The position numbers and the translations under genes are program-made. From Novosphingobium sp. (GTDB lineage: Bacteria; Pseudomonadota; Alphaproteobacteria; Sphingomonadales; Sphingomonadaceae): a stretch of DNA of 64,000 nucleotides. The notes under the pieces were generated by a model. It was given only the letters and a program-made list of their open reading frames with translations. It ran no database searches and was not told the DNA's origin. The stretch spans positions 427,180 to 491,179 of the forward strand of contig JACKKV010000001.1 of the NCBI GenBank assembly GCA_024236235.1, read 5' to 3'. Positions 51,126 through 60,364 of this stretch are shown one piece after another; position 1 is the first letter of the stretch; each line of letters starts with the position of its first letter.

Positions 51126-52192
51126 CGCAGCTTCAGCGTCGCCAGTCCCAGCAGGGCCAGCACGATGGCCACGATCCAGAAACGGATGACGACTGTCGAT
51201 TCCGCCCAGCCAAGCTGTTCAAAATGATGATGAATCGGCGCCATGCGAAACACGCGCTTGCCGGTGCGCTTGAAGAAGAACACCTGGATGATGACCGATG
51301 CCGCCTCCAGCACGAACAGGCCGCCAACGATCGCCAGCACGATTTCATGGTGGCAGGCCACCGCGATCGCCCCCAGCGCGCCGCCCAGCGCAAGGCTGCC
51401 GGTGTCGCCCATGAAGACGGCGGCAGGGGGGGCGTTGAACCACAGGAAGGCGAGGCAGGCCCCCATGATCGCCGCACAGAAAATGGCCAGTTCACCGGCG
51501 CGCGGGACATAGGGAATGCCGAGATAAGTCGAATAGTCGGTCCGCCCGACCAGATAAGCGATGATCGCGAAAGTACCGGCGGCAATGATGACCGGCATGG
51601 TCGCCAGCCCGTCCAGCCCGTCAGTCAGATTGACCGCATTGCCCGCCCCAACGATCACAAAGGCCGCGAACACATAGTAAAAGGGACCGAGCGGTATCAC
51701 CCAGCCGGAGAGAAAGGGCACATAGAGATTGGTGCTGATCTGGCTGACGATGATCCACGAGGCGACCCCCGCCACCGCAAATTCCGCCAACAGGCGAACC
51801 CGCCCCGATACGCCCTTGTGACTGGATTTGCGCACCTTGTCGTAGTCGTCGAGAAAACCGATCATCCCGAAGCCGAGCGTCACGGCCATGCAGGCCCAGA
51901 CGAAGGGACTGCTCAGGTCCATCCACAGCAGCATCGCCAGCACCAGCGAGACCAGGATCATCAGCCCGCCCATGGTGGGCGTGCCCTTCTTCGCCAGATG
52001 GGTTTTCGGCCCGTCATCGCGGATCGGCTGCCCCTTGCCCTGGCGCACCCGCAGCATGCTGATGAAGCGGGGGCCGATCAGCAGACCGATGAACAGGGCG
52101 GTCATCAATGTCGCACCGGCGCGAAAGGTCTGGTATCCGATGAGCCGGCTCAAACCTTCAAATTCCAGCCATTGCGCGATGAAATAGAGCAT
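51122..52192 (-). CDS. mraY: Phospho-MurNAc-pentapeptide transferase MraY
   Basis: MraY (356 aa) attaches phospho-MurNAc-pentapeptide to undecaprenyl phosphate, giving lipid I. About ten membrane helices are seen. The catalytic and family motifs include GTPTMGGLMIL near residue 70, GFLDDYDKV near 112 with the Mg-binding Asp pair, GNAVNLTDGLDGLA near 190, GDTGSLALGG near 262, and HHHFEQLGW near 320. It shares a base with the murF stop. Confidence 0.97.
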   Translation of the reverse strand: MLYFIAQWLEFEGLSRLIGYQTFRAGATLMTALFIGLLIGPRFISMLRVRQGKGQPIRDDGPKTHLAKKGTPTMGGLMILVSLVLAMLLWMDLSSPFVWACMAVTLGFGMIGFLDDYDKVRKSSHKGVSGRVRLLAEFAVAGVASWIIVSQISTNLYVPFLSGWVIPLGPFYYVFAAFVIVGAGNAVNLTDGLDGLATMPVIIAAGTFAIIAYLVGRTDYSTYLGIPYVPRAGELAIFCAAIMGACLAFLWFNAPPAAVFMGDTGSLALGGALGAIAVACHHEIVLAIVGGLFVLEAASVIIQVFFFKRTGKRVFRMAPIHHHFEQLGWAESTVVIRFWIVAIVLALLGLATLKLR

Positions 52193-53652
52193 CAGCCCTC
52201 CTTGGCTGAGAAACGGGCGACCAGCCGACCCAGCCCCACCGAATTGGAGCCCTTGACCAGCACAGCGTCGCCATCTTCCAGCCCGAATTCGTCAAGCGCG
52301 CGGATGGCTTCGCCGGTATCCTGGCAATGGGCGAAGCGAATCGCCTTGCCAAGCGCGGAATCGCTCACTTTCCCCAGTTCGCGCGCGAGGGAATCCATTT
52401 CCTCGCCCACCAGCACCGCAAACTCGGCTCCGCTCGCTACCAGCGGTTCAGCCAGAGCGGCGTGAAAGCCGGGCGTGAAATCGCCCAGTTCCTTCATCGC
52501 GCCGAGCACCGCGATCCTGCGCCGTGCCTCGGTCTGGCCAAGCTGGGCAAGGGTTGCGCGCATTGATGCGGGATTGGCATTGTAGCTTTCATCAATCATC
52601 AGTGCGCTGCGGCCATTGCCCAGATCAACGCGAACCCGGGCGCCGCGCCCGGCCAGCCCGGCCATCTCCGCCAGCGCCAGACCGGCTGCCCCCAGATCGC
52701 CGCCTGCGGCGCGCACTGCCGCCATGACCGCCAGCGAATTGGCAATCCAGTGTTCGCCCGCGGCGGCCACGGTGTAACATATCCGCCGGTCGCCCATATC
52801 GGCAGTGACCAGCGAGCCGCCATTGCTGGCAGGTACGCTGTCAAGCAGACGGACATCGGCATGCGGCGCGGTGCCGAAGGACACCACTTTCACCCCATGC
52901 GCATCCGCGCGCCGGCGCAGCCGCTGGTAATGCGGGCTGTCAGCTGGAATGACGGCGGTCCCGCCGCGCCGCAGCCCTTCAAAAATCTCGGCCTTGGCAT
53001 CGGCAATCGCCTTTTCGCTGCCCAGGTTTTCGATATGCGCGGGCGCGATGGTGGTGATTATCGCGACATGCGGGCGCACCTGCGCGGTCAGCGCCGAAAT
53101 CTCGCCCGCGTGATTCATACCCATCTCGAAAATACCGAAGGCGGAGCGCACCGGCATCCGCGCGAGGCTGAGCGGAACGCCGACATGATTGTTGTAGCTC
53201 TTGACCGAACGATGCGCGGCACCCCGGCTCGACCGGTCAAGCGCGGCAAACAGCGCCTCCTTGACCCCGGTCTTGCCGACTGAACCGGTGACCCCGATGA
53301 CCGTGCCTTCCATCCGCGCCCGTGCCGCCTGGCCAAGCGCTTCGAGCGCGCGGGTGGTATCTGCGACCAGCACGTGCGGCTGCGCGATCGGCCGGTCAAC
53401 CACGGCCGCCGCCGCGCCATTGGCGAATGCGGCATCCAGAAAGCGATGGCCGTCCGTGGTCTCGCCGCGCAGCGCAAAAAACAGGTCGCCATCCTTCACA
53501 TCGCGCGAATCGATTTCCACCCCGGCACACTGAAATTCGCAATTGGCCTGTCCGCCGGTCGCGGCCGCAATCGCCTCTGCATCCCACAGCGCAAGTGGCC
53601 ATTTGTCCCGGCTTTCGGCGGGCCATGAAAGGATGGCCGGATTGGCACTCAT
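52192..53652 (-). CDS. murF: UDP-MurNAc-tripeptide--D-Ala-D-Ala ligase MurF
   Basis: MurF (486 aa) adds D-Ala-D-Ala to complete the pentapeptide precursor. The N-terminal domain shows DSRDVKDGDLFFALRGE near residue 48, the ATP loop is GVTGSVGKTGVKEAL near 120 and EMGMNHAGEISALT near 173. DESYNANPASMRA near 315 marks the C-terminal part. ATG 53652 overlaps the murE stop; the upstream in-frame codon at 53661 is a less likely start. Confidence 0.96.
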   Translation of the reverse strand: MSANPAILSWPAESRDKWPLALWDAEAIAAATGGQANCEFQCAGVEIDSRDVKDGDLFFALRGETTDGHRFLDAAFANGAAAAVVDRPIAQPHVLVADTTRALEALGQAARARMEGTVIGVTGSVGKTGVKEALFAALDRSSRGAAHRSVKSYNNHVGVPLSLARMPVRSAFGIFEMGMNHAGEISALTAQVRPHVAIITTIAPAHIENLGSEKAIADAKAEIFEGLRRGGTAVIPADSPHYQRLRRRADAHGVKVVSFGTAPHADVRLLDSVPASNGGSLVTADMGDRRICYTVAAAGEHWIANSLAVMAAVRAAGGDLGAAGLALAEMAGLAGRGARVRVDLGNGRSALMIDESYNANPASMRATLAQLGQTEARRRIAVLGAMKELGDFTPGFHAALAEPLVASGAEFAVLVGEEMDSLARELGKVSDSALGKAIRFAHCQDTGEAIRALDEFGLEDGDAVLVKGSNSVGLGRLVARFSAKEG

Positions 53653-55097
53653 GCTGCACACTCCCTTGCTACGCTCACGTCGTCAAACGGCAGGATGCGG
53701 GCGTCCGGCCCGCGTCCGATGATCTGCCCCTGTTCATGCCCCTTGCCCGCAATCAGGACGATATCGCCCGTGCCGGCTGCCGTCAGGGCGGCCGCGATTG
53801 CCTCGCGCCGGTCCGCAATCTCCCGCGCACCCGGTGCTCCCTCAAGCACCATGGCGCGGATCAACGCCGGATCTTCACCGCGCGGGTTGTCATCCGTCAC
53901 GATCACCTGATCGCCGCCGCGCGCCGCCGCCTGGCCCATCGCCGCGCGCTTGCCCGCGTCACGATCCCCGCCCGCCCCGAAAACGACGATCAACCGGCCC
54001 GACACATGCGGGCGCAGCGCCTCGATCGCTGCTTCCAGCGCATCCGGCGTATGCGCGTAATCGACATAAACCGGAACGCCCTTGGCCGTGATTGCGGCAC
54101 GTTCCAGCCTGCCGCGCACCGGTTGCAGGCGCGACAGCGCGTCGAATACCTGCCCCGCCTCGCCCCCGGTGACCAAAGCCAGCCCCGCCGCGACCAACGC
54201 ATTGGATGCCTGATATCCGCCGATCAGCGGCAGCGAAACGCTCAGCCGCTGGTCACCATAAGCGATCTCCAGCGTCTGCCCCAGTTGAGTTGGCGCGCGA
54301 GCGAGCAGGCAGATATCCTCCGCCTGCTCGCCCACGGTGAACAGGCGCAATCCCCCCCGGCGCGCGTGTTCACAAGCGCGGCTGGCCCAGTCGCTCCCTC
54401 TGCAGACCACCGCGGCTCCATCCCGCTCAACCACTTCGTCGAACAACCGCATCTTGGCGGCGAAATAGGTTTCCATCGTGCCGTGATAGTCCAGGTGATC
54501 GCGGCTCAGATTAGTGAACGCACCTGCCGCCACCGGCGGGCCTTCGTTGCGGAACTGCGACAGGCCGTGACTGGACGCCTCATAAGCGACATGGCTGACG
54601 CCTTCGCGCGCCAACCCGCCCATGTTGGCCAGGAAAGTGACGATGTCAGGCGTCGTCAGTCCGGTATATTCCGACCCGTCGGGCGTGGTCACGCCCAGCG
54701 TGCCGATGGATGCCGCGCGATGCCCGGCCATGCGCCAGATCTGGCGCGTCATTTCAACTGTCGATGTCTTGCCATTCGTCCCGGTCACGGCCACCACAGT
54801 TTCCGGGAATGGTGCAAAGAACGCCGCCGCCAGCCGGGCAAAGGCGCGGCGCGGTTCGTCATCGGCAATGTGCAACGCCCCGTCCACTTTGGCGCCGGGT
54901 CGGGCCACGATGGCGGCGGCACCAGCGGCAATCGCGGATGCAATGAAATCCTCGCCATTGACCTGGCTTCCGGGAAATGCGCCAAAGACGTTGCCCGGCG
55001 CGACCTTGCGGCTGTCAATCGCGAAACCCGAGACAGCACTTTCCCCGCCGATGGCTAGCGGGATGCCTGCGTGCGCCGCCAGTTCCGCCAGTTTCAT
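53649..55097 (-). CDS. murE: UDP-MurNAc-tripeptide synthetase MurE (meso-diaminopimelate type)
   Basis: MurE (482 aa) adds the third residue. The ATP loop is VTGTNGKTSTVEMTR near residue 107, with TTPDIVTFL near 150, NLSRDHLDYHGTMETY near 192, and DYAHTPDALE near 340. The substrate-selecting motif reads DDNPRGEDPA near residue 395, where the DNPR core is the mark of meso-diaminopimelate enzymes of Gram-negative bacteria, rather than the lysine type. It overlaps ftsI by ATGA. Confidence 0.97.
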   Translation of the reverse strand: MKLAELAAHAGIPLAIGGESAVSGFAIDSRKVAPGNVFGAFPGSQVNGEDFIASAIAAGAAAIVARPGAKVDGALHIADDEPRRAFARLAAAFFAPFPETVVAVTGTNGKTSTVEMTRQIWRMAGHRAASIGTLGVTTPDGSEYTGLTTPDIVTFLANMGGLAREGVSHVAYEASSHGLSQFRNEGPPVAAGAFTNLSRDHLDYHGTMETYFAAKMRLFDEVVERDGAAVVCRGSDWASRACEHARRGGLRLFTVGEQAEDICLLARAPTQLGQTLEIAYGDQRLSVSLPLIGGYQASNALVAAGLALVTGGEAGQVFDALSRLQPVRGRLERAAITAKGVPVYVDYAHTPDALEAAIEALRPHVSGRLIVVFGAGGDRDAGKRAAMGQAAARGGDQVIVTDDNPRGEDPALIRAMVLEGAPGAREIADRREAIAAALTAAGTGDIVLIAGKGHEQGQIIGRGPDARILPFDDVSVARECAA

Positions 55098-56818
55098 TCG
55101 ACGCCCCCATGCACCAGCGGCTTGAGATCGGACAGGTCGATGTCGCGTGTATCGTCGGGCCTGACGCCCAGCAGCGGGCCGATGCGGGGAACCACCTTGC
55201 CCACGATCGGTGCGGCGTTCCAGGCGGCGGTGCGTTGATAGGAACTGGCCGCCGTGCCCTTCGGTTCATCCAGCATGGCGATCACCACATAGCGCGGCCG
55301 ATCCATGGGGAAGGCAGCGGCGAAGGTCGAAACCAGCGTGCTGCGGCGGTAACCGCCCGCACCCGGCTTTTCGGCGCTGCCGGTCTTGCCGCCAACCCTG
55401 AATCCCGGTGCGTCGGCATTGCGACCCGTGCCATAGACCGCAATCATCCGCAGCAGCTGGTTCATGCGGGCGCTGGTCGAAGCCTTGAACACCCGCCGCC
55501 CCTTGGCCGCCTTGCCAGGCTCAACCTTGCGCAGGGTGGCCGGACGCCAGATGCCGCCATTGACCATGGTCGCATAGGCGGAAGCAAGATGCAGCGGGGT
55601 CACCGCGATGCCGTGGCCATAGCTGACGGTCATGGTGCGCAGGCGCGGCCAGTCCCCGCTGGCCCAGATCGGAAACCCGCGCGCGGGCAGCTCGATAAAG
55701 GGGCGCTGGTCCATGCCAAGATCAGACATGGTGCGCTTCAGCGCCTTGCCGCCAAGCGCATCGGCAATTTGTGCGGTGACGATATTGGACGAATGAATCA
55801 GCGCCTCGGGCACGTTGAGGCTGGCCCCGATCGTGTGGCTGTCACGGATCTGGAAGCCTCCGATCTCGAGCGGACGATTCGCCTGATAACGCCGCGAAAG
55901 ATCGGTCACCACCCCGGCATCAATGGCTGCGGCCACCGTCAGCGGCTTGAAGGTCGAACCGAGTTCATAGACCTGATTGGTGACCCGGTTGAACATGTTG
56001 CGCTGGCCCGCAGCATCGATCCGGTTCGGGTCGAAAGCGGGGAGCGAGGCAAGCGCCAGCACCTCGCCCGTATCGACATCCAGCACGATACCGGCAGCGC
56101 CCACCGCCTCGGTCGCCAGCATGCCCTTCGTCAGTTCTTCTTCCAGCGCACCCTGGACGCGCAGATCGAGCGAAAGCACGGCCGGGTGCGCGCGCTTGGC
56201 CGGGTCCAGCAGATCCTTGTCCAGCACCGCCTCCATCCCGACGCGGCCATGCCCGTCCGCCGCCACATAGCCCAGCACATGCGAAGCCATTGAGCCCTGG
56301 GGATAAAAGCGTTCGGTTTCCTGCGGAATTTCCAGTGCAAGTTCGCCGATTTCCTGAATCCGGTTGGCATCTTCGGGCAGGACGCGGCGACGCAGATAGC
56401 CTGGCTGCCCGCTCTGAAGGCGTCTGGTCAGATCCTGCACGTCCATGTCAGGGAAGATGCGCACCAGTTCCCGCGCGACCTGCTGCGGCGACTTGACCAG
56501 CGGCGCGCCGCCATCGTCCAGCGCGGCGGGGTTGTACCACAGCGAATAGGCCGGGAACGCGCGCGCCAGCGGCACTCCGTTGCGATCAGCGATCTCCCCG
56601 CGCGGCGGCAGCAGCAACTGGTACATCGACATGCCGCGCGGCGCATCCTCGACCACGCCAAGATATGCGATCCGCAGCAGTGCCGCGACCGCCAGCAACG
56701 CGAATGCCGCCAGCACCCACAGCACGCGCAGACGCGCCATGAGCAGAGAACGCTGGCGGGTATTGACGAGCTGGCTACGACCGCTTGAAATCGCGGAGCT
56801 CACCGTAATGGCGGTCAT
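55094..56818 (-). CDS. ftsI: Penicillin-binding protein FtsI (PBP3)
   Basis: FtsI (574 aa) is the septal transpeptidase. It has a short cytoplasmic start, one membrane helix (about residues 30-55), the pedestal domain (DRNGVPLARAFPAYSLW) and the transpeptidase domain with STFK (Ser 288 to Lys 291), SSN (343-345) and KTGS (478-481), the three penicillin-binding motifs. It works with FtsW and is tethered by FtsQ, FtsL and FtsB. It overlaps both ftsL and murE. Confidence 0.97.
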   Translation of the reverse strand: MTAITVSSAISSGRSQLVNTRQRSLLMARLRVLWVLAAFALLAVAALLRIAYLGVVEDAPRGMSMYQLLLPPRGEIADRNGVPLARAFPAYSLWYNPAALDDGGAPLVKSPQQVARELVRIFPDMDVQDLTRRLQSGQPGYLRRRVLPEDANRIQEIGELALEIPQETERFYPQGSMASHVLGYVAADGHGRVGMEAVLDKDLLDPAKRAHPAVLSLDLRVQGALEEELTKGMLATEAVGAAGIVLDVDTGEVLALASLPAFDPNRIDAAGQRNMFNRVTNQVYELGSTFKPLTVAAAIDAGVVTDLSRRYQANRPLEIGGFQIRDSHTIGASLNVPEALIHSSNIVTAQIADALGGKALKRTMSDLGMDQRPFIELPARGFPIWASGDWPRLRTMTVSYGHGIAVTPLHLASAYATMVNGGIWRPATLRKVEPGKAAKGRRVFKASTSARMNQLLRMIAVYGTGRNADAPGFRVGGKTGSAEKPGAGGYRRSTLVSTFAAAFPMDRPRYVVIAMLDEPKGTAASSYQRTAAWNAAPIVGKVVPRIGPLLGVRPDDTRDIDLSDLKPLVHGGVE

Positions 56819-57345
56819 TCGCCGGCCTCCATGCCGGCTTTGAGAACGATCCGTGCCGCGTTGCGCGTGATCTGGCTGGAAAGGCTGGCGCGTTCATGTG
56901 CGGCGGTGGCGCGAATATCGCTGGCGATGGTACCTGCCCCCGCAAACTCCTGGCCCGTCACGGGCGAGACCATCCGCGGAAACGATTGCGCCGCATCATC
57001 GCTCACCTCCGCACTGGCGACGCGGATCGGTGCCGGCGCACCCACCGCGCGTGGCGTTCCCAGGCTGGCAAGCTGGCGTTCGTTTTCCAGATATTGCGCG
57101 GCGCGCGGCGCGCGATAACCGAATTCCACCTCGTTCCAGTTGGACAGGTTCTGTTGACTGGCGCGAGTCTCGAACTCGGTTTCCAGCAGCATCTTTTCGC
57201 GCTGCAGCGCAACGATCCGCCGTTCAGCAAGGCGGACTTCGCTTTTCACCGCATTGACGCGGAAGGTCAGCACCACGAACAGCGTGGCGCATGCGGCAAG
57301 CACCGCAATCCAGCCGGCAGAACGCAAGGAACCGCGCGGAGACAT
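56815..57345 (-). CDS. ftsL: Cell division protein FtsL
   Basis: FtsL (176 aa) is a small bitopic divisome protein with a membrane helix near residues 11-30 and then a coiled coil (VNAVKSEVRLAERRIVALQREKMLLETEFE). The coiled coil pairs with FtsB and activates FtsWI. The C-terminal 70 residues are extra compared with the enteric protein and have no recognisable motif. ATG 57345 shares a base with the rsmH stop (TGATG). A GTG directly before it (57348) is a possible alternative. Sequence conservation is low, so the call uses size, topology and position. Confidence 0.88.
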   Translation of the reverse strand: MSPRGSLRSAGWIAVLAACATLFVVLTFRVNAVKSEVRLAERRIVALQREKMLLETEFETRASQQNLSNWNEVEFGYRAPRAAQYLENERQLASLGTPRAVGAPAPIRVASAEVSDDAAQSFPRMVSPVTGQEFAGAGTIASDIRATAAHERASLSSQITRNAARIVLKAGMEAGE

Positions 57346-58319
57346 CACGCCGCCTCCCTTCTCGCCGGTGCGGCGGTGCGCGTGGCGCTGCGCAGGGTGG
57401 CGGAACGGGCACGCGGGTTACGGGCGGTTTCCGCGTCGGAAGCGCGGACGGGCTTGCGCGTCTCGGAAAAGGTCGCGGCAAACGCAGGCCGGGCGGCAGG
57501 GACATGGCGCGATGCCCCGGCGAGGCTGCCCGATGCCTCGCGCAGGAAGCGCTTGACGATCCGGTCTTCCAGACTGTGAAAGGTCACGACCGCAAGGCGC
57601 CCGCCCTCACCCAGCAAATGTTCAGCCGCCAGCAGCCCGCTTTCCAGTTCCTCCAGTTCGCCATTCACATGAATGCGCACGGCCTGGAAGCTGCGCGTCG
57701 CCGGATCCTTGGGCGCGCCGGGGCGATGGCCCAGCGCCTTGCGCACGACATGGGCCAGCTCGCCCGTGGTCGCCAGCGGGCGGGCGGCAACAATGGCCCG
57801 GGCGACCCGGCGCGACTGGCGTTCCTCGCCATAGCGATAGAGCACGTCGGCAATAGCGCCTTCATCGGCGTCGTTCAGGAAATCGGCGGCGCTCATCCCC
57901 TGCTGGCTCATGCGCATGTCCAGCGGACCATCCGAGGAAAAGGCAAAGCCGCGCGCCGCCTGGTCGAGCTGCATGGAGGACACGCCGATATCCATCACGA
58001 TTCCGTCAACCCGGGCAATTCCCGCTTCGGCGAGGGCAGCGACCATTTCGGAAAAGCGGCGCGGGTGAAGCACGAGCCGGGGCGGATTTTCGGCCGTTTC
58101 AGGCCATTCGCGCCCGGCGGCGATCGCATCGGGGTCGCGATCGAAGGCATGAACGGTTGCGCCCGCGTCCAGCAGACGGCGGGTATAGCCTCCCGCGCCG
58201 AAAGTGGCGTCGACCAGAATGGTGCCGGGGCGCGGCTCCAGCGCGGCGACCACTTCATCGAGCAGCACCGGGATATGCGCTTCGCCTGCCGTGCCGAGCG
58301 GTACGTCGGGTGCAGTCAC
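57345..58319 (-). CDS. rsmH: 16S rRNA m4C1402 methyltransferase RsmH (MraW)
   Basis: RsmH (324 aa) methylates N4 of C1402 in the decoding centre. The SAM-binding motif is LVDATFGAGGYTRRLL near residue 35, with AFDRDPDAIAAG near 58, GIVMDIGVSSMQLDQAARGFAFSSDGPLDMRM near 105-140, and VVTFHSLEDRIVKRFL near 245. The insert domain with EGAIADVLYRYGEERQSRRVARAI is present. It overlaps mraZ by ATGA. Confidence 0.97.
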   Translation of the reverse strand: MTAPDVPLGTAGEAHIPVLLDEVVAALEPRPGTILVDATFGAGGYTRRLLDAGATVHAFDRDPDAIAAGREWPETAENPPRLVLHPRRFSEMVAALAEAGIARVDGIVMDIGVSSMQLDQAARGFAFSSDGPLDMRMSQQGMSAADFLNDADEGAIADVLYRYGEERQSRRVARAIVAARPLATTGELAHVVRKALGHRPGAPKDPATRSFQAVRIHVNGELEELESGLLAAEHLLGEGGRLAVVTFHSLEDRIVKRFLREASGSLAGASRHVPAARPAFAATFSETRKPVRASDAETARNPRARSATLRSATRTAAPARREAA

Positions 58320-58813
58320 TTTCTGCCCCCCTTGTCCATCGTATCGGCCTGCAGCTTGCGGCAGGCGGCCTGCGCGCCTTCCCAGCCCGCACCCATGCGA
58401 TAAAGCTCTTCAGGGTTCCACAGGGTGAAGAAACTGCCCGCGCCCTGGAAATAGACCCCGGCGTCAAGCTGACCCAGTTCCGCCAGATGTTCCGGCATCA
58501 CGAAGCGGCCGCTGTCGTCAAACGGCACTTCAACGAAACCATACAGCTGCATCGCACGCAGATCGCGGTCGAAATCCTCGCCGCGCTTGATCGCCAGATC
58601 CTCCTCACGCTCAAGCTGGGCGGCGAATTCGGCATGGCGCGAAAGGCCGAAGCCGGTCAGGCAATTCCAGCGATCATGCTTGGCGAGGCAGAGGATGCGC
58701 CCCTCGCTCGATTCGCGCACGGCCTTGCGGAATGCGGGCGGCAGGACGAAGCGGCCCTTTTCGCCTTTCAGCGAAAAGCCCTGTCCCGAATAGCCAGTCG
58801 GCTGCACACCCGC
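58316..58813 (-). CDS. mraZ: Division and cell wall cluster regulator MraZ
   Basis: MraZ (165 aa from the chosen start) has two AbrB-like SpoVT/MraZ DNA-binding folds: SLKGEKGRFVLPPAFRKAV near the start, and VEVPFDDSGRFVMPEHLAEL near residue 100. It represses the dcw operon in enterics. The open frame extends to ATG 58927 and would add 38 residues, but those are unlike MraZ and contain a perfect hairpin. The family starts only a few residues before the first fold, so GTG 58813 is favoured. The Shine-Dalgarno signal there is only a G-rich stretch, so the start is uncertain. Confidence 0.88.
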   Translation of the reverse strand, partial: AGVQPTGYSGQGFSLKGEKGRFVLPPAFRKAVRESSEGRILCLAKHDRWNCLTGFGLSRHAEFAAQLEREEDLAIKRGEDFDRDLRAMQLYGFVEVPFDDSGRFVMPEHLAELGQLDAGVYFQGAGSFFTLWNPEELYRMGAGWEGAQAACRKLQADTMDKGGRK

Positions 58814-58871
58814 CACGCTTGAAAACCCCCGCCTGAAATTCCGCCACGAACCGGCGCAAACCTCCCCCGTT

Positions 58872-58893
58872 CCGGTCGCGCGCCCGCGACCGG
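58872..58893 (-). promoter_or_regulatory. Hairpin in the mraZ leader
   Basis: CCGGTCGCG and CGCGACCGG form a perfect nine-pair stem with a four-base loop. It lies between the possible mraZ starts at 58927 and 58813. Directly downstream in the transcript is GGGGGAGG (58868-58861), a ribosome-binding-like sequence not correctly placed for an in-frame start. It may be an RNA element in the leader; no T run follows, so it is not a simple terminator. Confidence 0.4.
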
Positions 58894-58961
58894 TCCACTC
58901 CCCCCAAGGAGTGCGGCTGAAATTCATGTCCGATGCGATTTCTCATAACCCGGCATTTGCC

Positions 58962-58995
58962 GGGATAAAAGGGAAAATCGCGGGATTTCACGGGA
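58962..58995 (+). promoter_or_regulatory. Candidate MraZ-box array upstream of mraZ
   Basis: Four GGGA elements at 58962, 58971, 58982 and 58992 are spaced 9, 11 and 10 bases apart, and TGG at 59001 continues the phase. In Escherichia coli MraZ binds TGGGN repeats with a ten-base period just upstream of mraZ. Here the repeats read on the strand opposite to the gene. Their position close to the putative start site fits an autoregulatory site. Confidence 0.4.
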
Positions 58996-59005
58996 TAAGT
59001 TGGTA

Positions 59006-59035
59006 AATATATGATTTATTGCACTTTCAAGTCAT
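59006..59035 (-). promoter_or_regulatory. Candidate promoter of the dcw cluster
   Basis: On the minus strand ATGACT (59035-59030), 18 bases, then TATATT (59011-59006) resembles a -35/-10 pair. The region is AT-rich compared with the surrounding DNA. The transcription start would be near 58998, immediately before the GGGA array, giving a leader of up to 185 bases. Judged by eye only. Confidence 0.35.
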
Positions 59036-59176
59036 GTGCCAGCGACCGGAAACACTTCGGAACAACAGTTTCGTATTTACCAAAACCTTTGAAATTCAAC
59101 GACTCAACGAGTCACGTCGGAGTCGCCATGAGCAGGTGCCCGCAATTTCCCCGAAAATACCCGTTTTTGTGACACG

Positions 59177-59959
59177 TCAGCGCGGCGCGGCAAACGCCCG
59201 GTCAAGGACGGCAGCCAAAGCCTGCCTGTCCGCCACCGCCCCGCCACGCGCATTGTCAAGCAGGGCCGCATCGGCGATCATCAACACCCGGCCCTTGCCA
59301 ATCGCGCATTGCGCGGCGAGGCCACCGGCGTGCAGTTCACATCGCGTATCGGCGGCGGCACTATCTCCGGCCGGCTCAATCCGGACGAAATGTCCCGCCA
59401 GGGCAACTGGATAAGCCAAGTCAAACAATTGCACCCGTTGCTCGGTCCCTGGCTGATCTTCGTCAAACCGCAGTTCCAGCCCCCAATGCGCCAGGATGGG
59501 GGAAATCAGCGCGACATCCTGCGGCCGCCGTCGGTCTCCCAGCCCGAAATCGCTATGCGCGGTCAGCATGGGATCGGCGAACAGCAGCAGACGCCCGCCA
59601 TCGCGCACCCAATCGTCCAGCGCGACATTTTCAACCCCGGACAGCGCGCGCGGCTGCGCCAGAAGCAGGGAATGGATGCCTGCCAGCGTATCCGCGCCCT
59701 GCGATGGCCCGAGCACGTCCAGCAGCCGCAGGTGGTAACGGCGTTCCAGTTCCTGCCGCACCCAGCCGGGCGTTGCAGCGCCTGCAATCAGCGTTGGAAG
59801 TTCCGTCGCCTCGCCCCAATAGATCGGCAGGCTGCCGAACAGGCCAAGTTCGCACCCCGCACCGCCCCCGCGCCGTTGGGCCGTGGCCGGACTGGCGAGA
59901 ATGAGCAGGACCGACAGGCAGCAGAGCCAACCGGACCGACAAGCATTACGGAGCCGCAT
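59177..59959 (-). CDS. Exported GldG-like protein (ABC-type auxiliary family, uncertain)
   Basis: This 260-aa protein has a signal peptide (CLSVLLILASPATAQ, cleavage near residue 28) and an alpha/beta domain. It contains LGLFGSLPIYWGE, a LAQPRALSGVENVALDDWVRDGGRLLLFADPML segment and a C-terminal GKGRVLMIADAALLDN. The LAQP...ALDDWVRDGGRLLLFADP pattern resembles the gliding-motility GldG/ABC-auxiliary family, which have a glutamine-amidotransferase-like fold without catalytic residues. The frame is open to 60124; ATG 59959 is chosen for the signal peptide. It overlaps the next gene upstream by 14 bases. Function unknown. Confidence 0.7.
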   Translation of the reverse strand: MRLRNACRSGWLCCLSVLLILASPATAQRRGGGAGCELGLFGSLPIYWGEATELPTLIAGAATPGWVRQELERRYHLRLLDVLGPSQGADTLAGIHSLLLAQPRALSGVENVALDDWVRDGGRLLLFADPMLTAHSDFGLGDRRRPQDVALISPILAHWGLELRFDEDQPGTEQRVQLFDLAYPVALAGHFVRIEPAGDSAAADTRCELHAGGLAAQCAIGKGRVLMIADAALLDNARGGAVADRQALAAVLDRAFAAPR

Positions 59960-60308
59960 TTCCTGTCGTTCCAGTGCGCGCAGGTTTTGTTGGCGGGGCC
60001 GCCCCGGCAGCGGGGGCAGCGGGCATTTCAGGCACAACCCCCACATCGACCAGCGGGTCGGCGACGGCAGGCGTGCTGGGCTTGGCTTCCACAGTTGCTG
60101 CGGCTTCTGGCACGGTGGTCGCATCGCTTTCCTTGGCGCGGTCCATCACCACATTTGCCAGAGCCACCATCAGCAGCATCGCGCCCAGCCCGACCAGTCC
60201 GATCTGCAGACGCTTCATCACTTCGGCGCGCCCGCTGCTGTAAGCTGGCTCCACCGGGTCAAGCTCGTCTTCGGGCATGCGAAGGCCAGTGTATGGTGTT
60301 TCGACCAT
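59946..60308 (-). CDS. Small single-pass membrane protein
   Basis: This 120-aa protein has a polar N-terminus (about 30 residues), one membrane helix near residues 33-55 (LQIGLVGLGAMLLMVALANVVM) and a Pro/Ala/Thr-rich periplasmic tail. No family recognised. It is placed between cysK and the GldG-like gene, overlaps the latter by 14 bases and is probably co-transcribed with it. The frame is open to 60368 but ATG 60308 is preferred because cysK ends at 60365. Confidence 0.65.
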   Translation of the reverse strand: MVETPYTGLRMPEDELDPVEPAYSSGRAEVMKRLQIGLVGLGAMLLMVALANVVMDRAKESDATTVPEAAATVEAKPSTPAVADPLVDVGVVPEMPAAPAAGAAPPTKPARTGTTGNAAP

Positions 60309-60364
60309 GACGGAGAAGCTATAGCATCGCGCAGCGCAGTCAATCGCGGCACGGGCCGGTGCGT

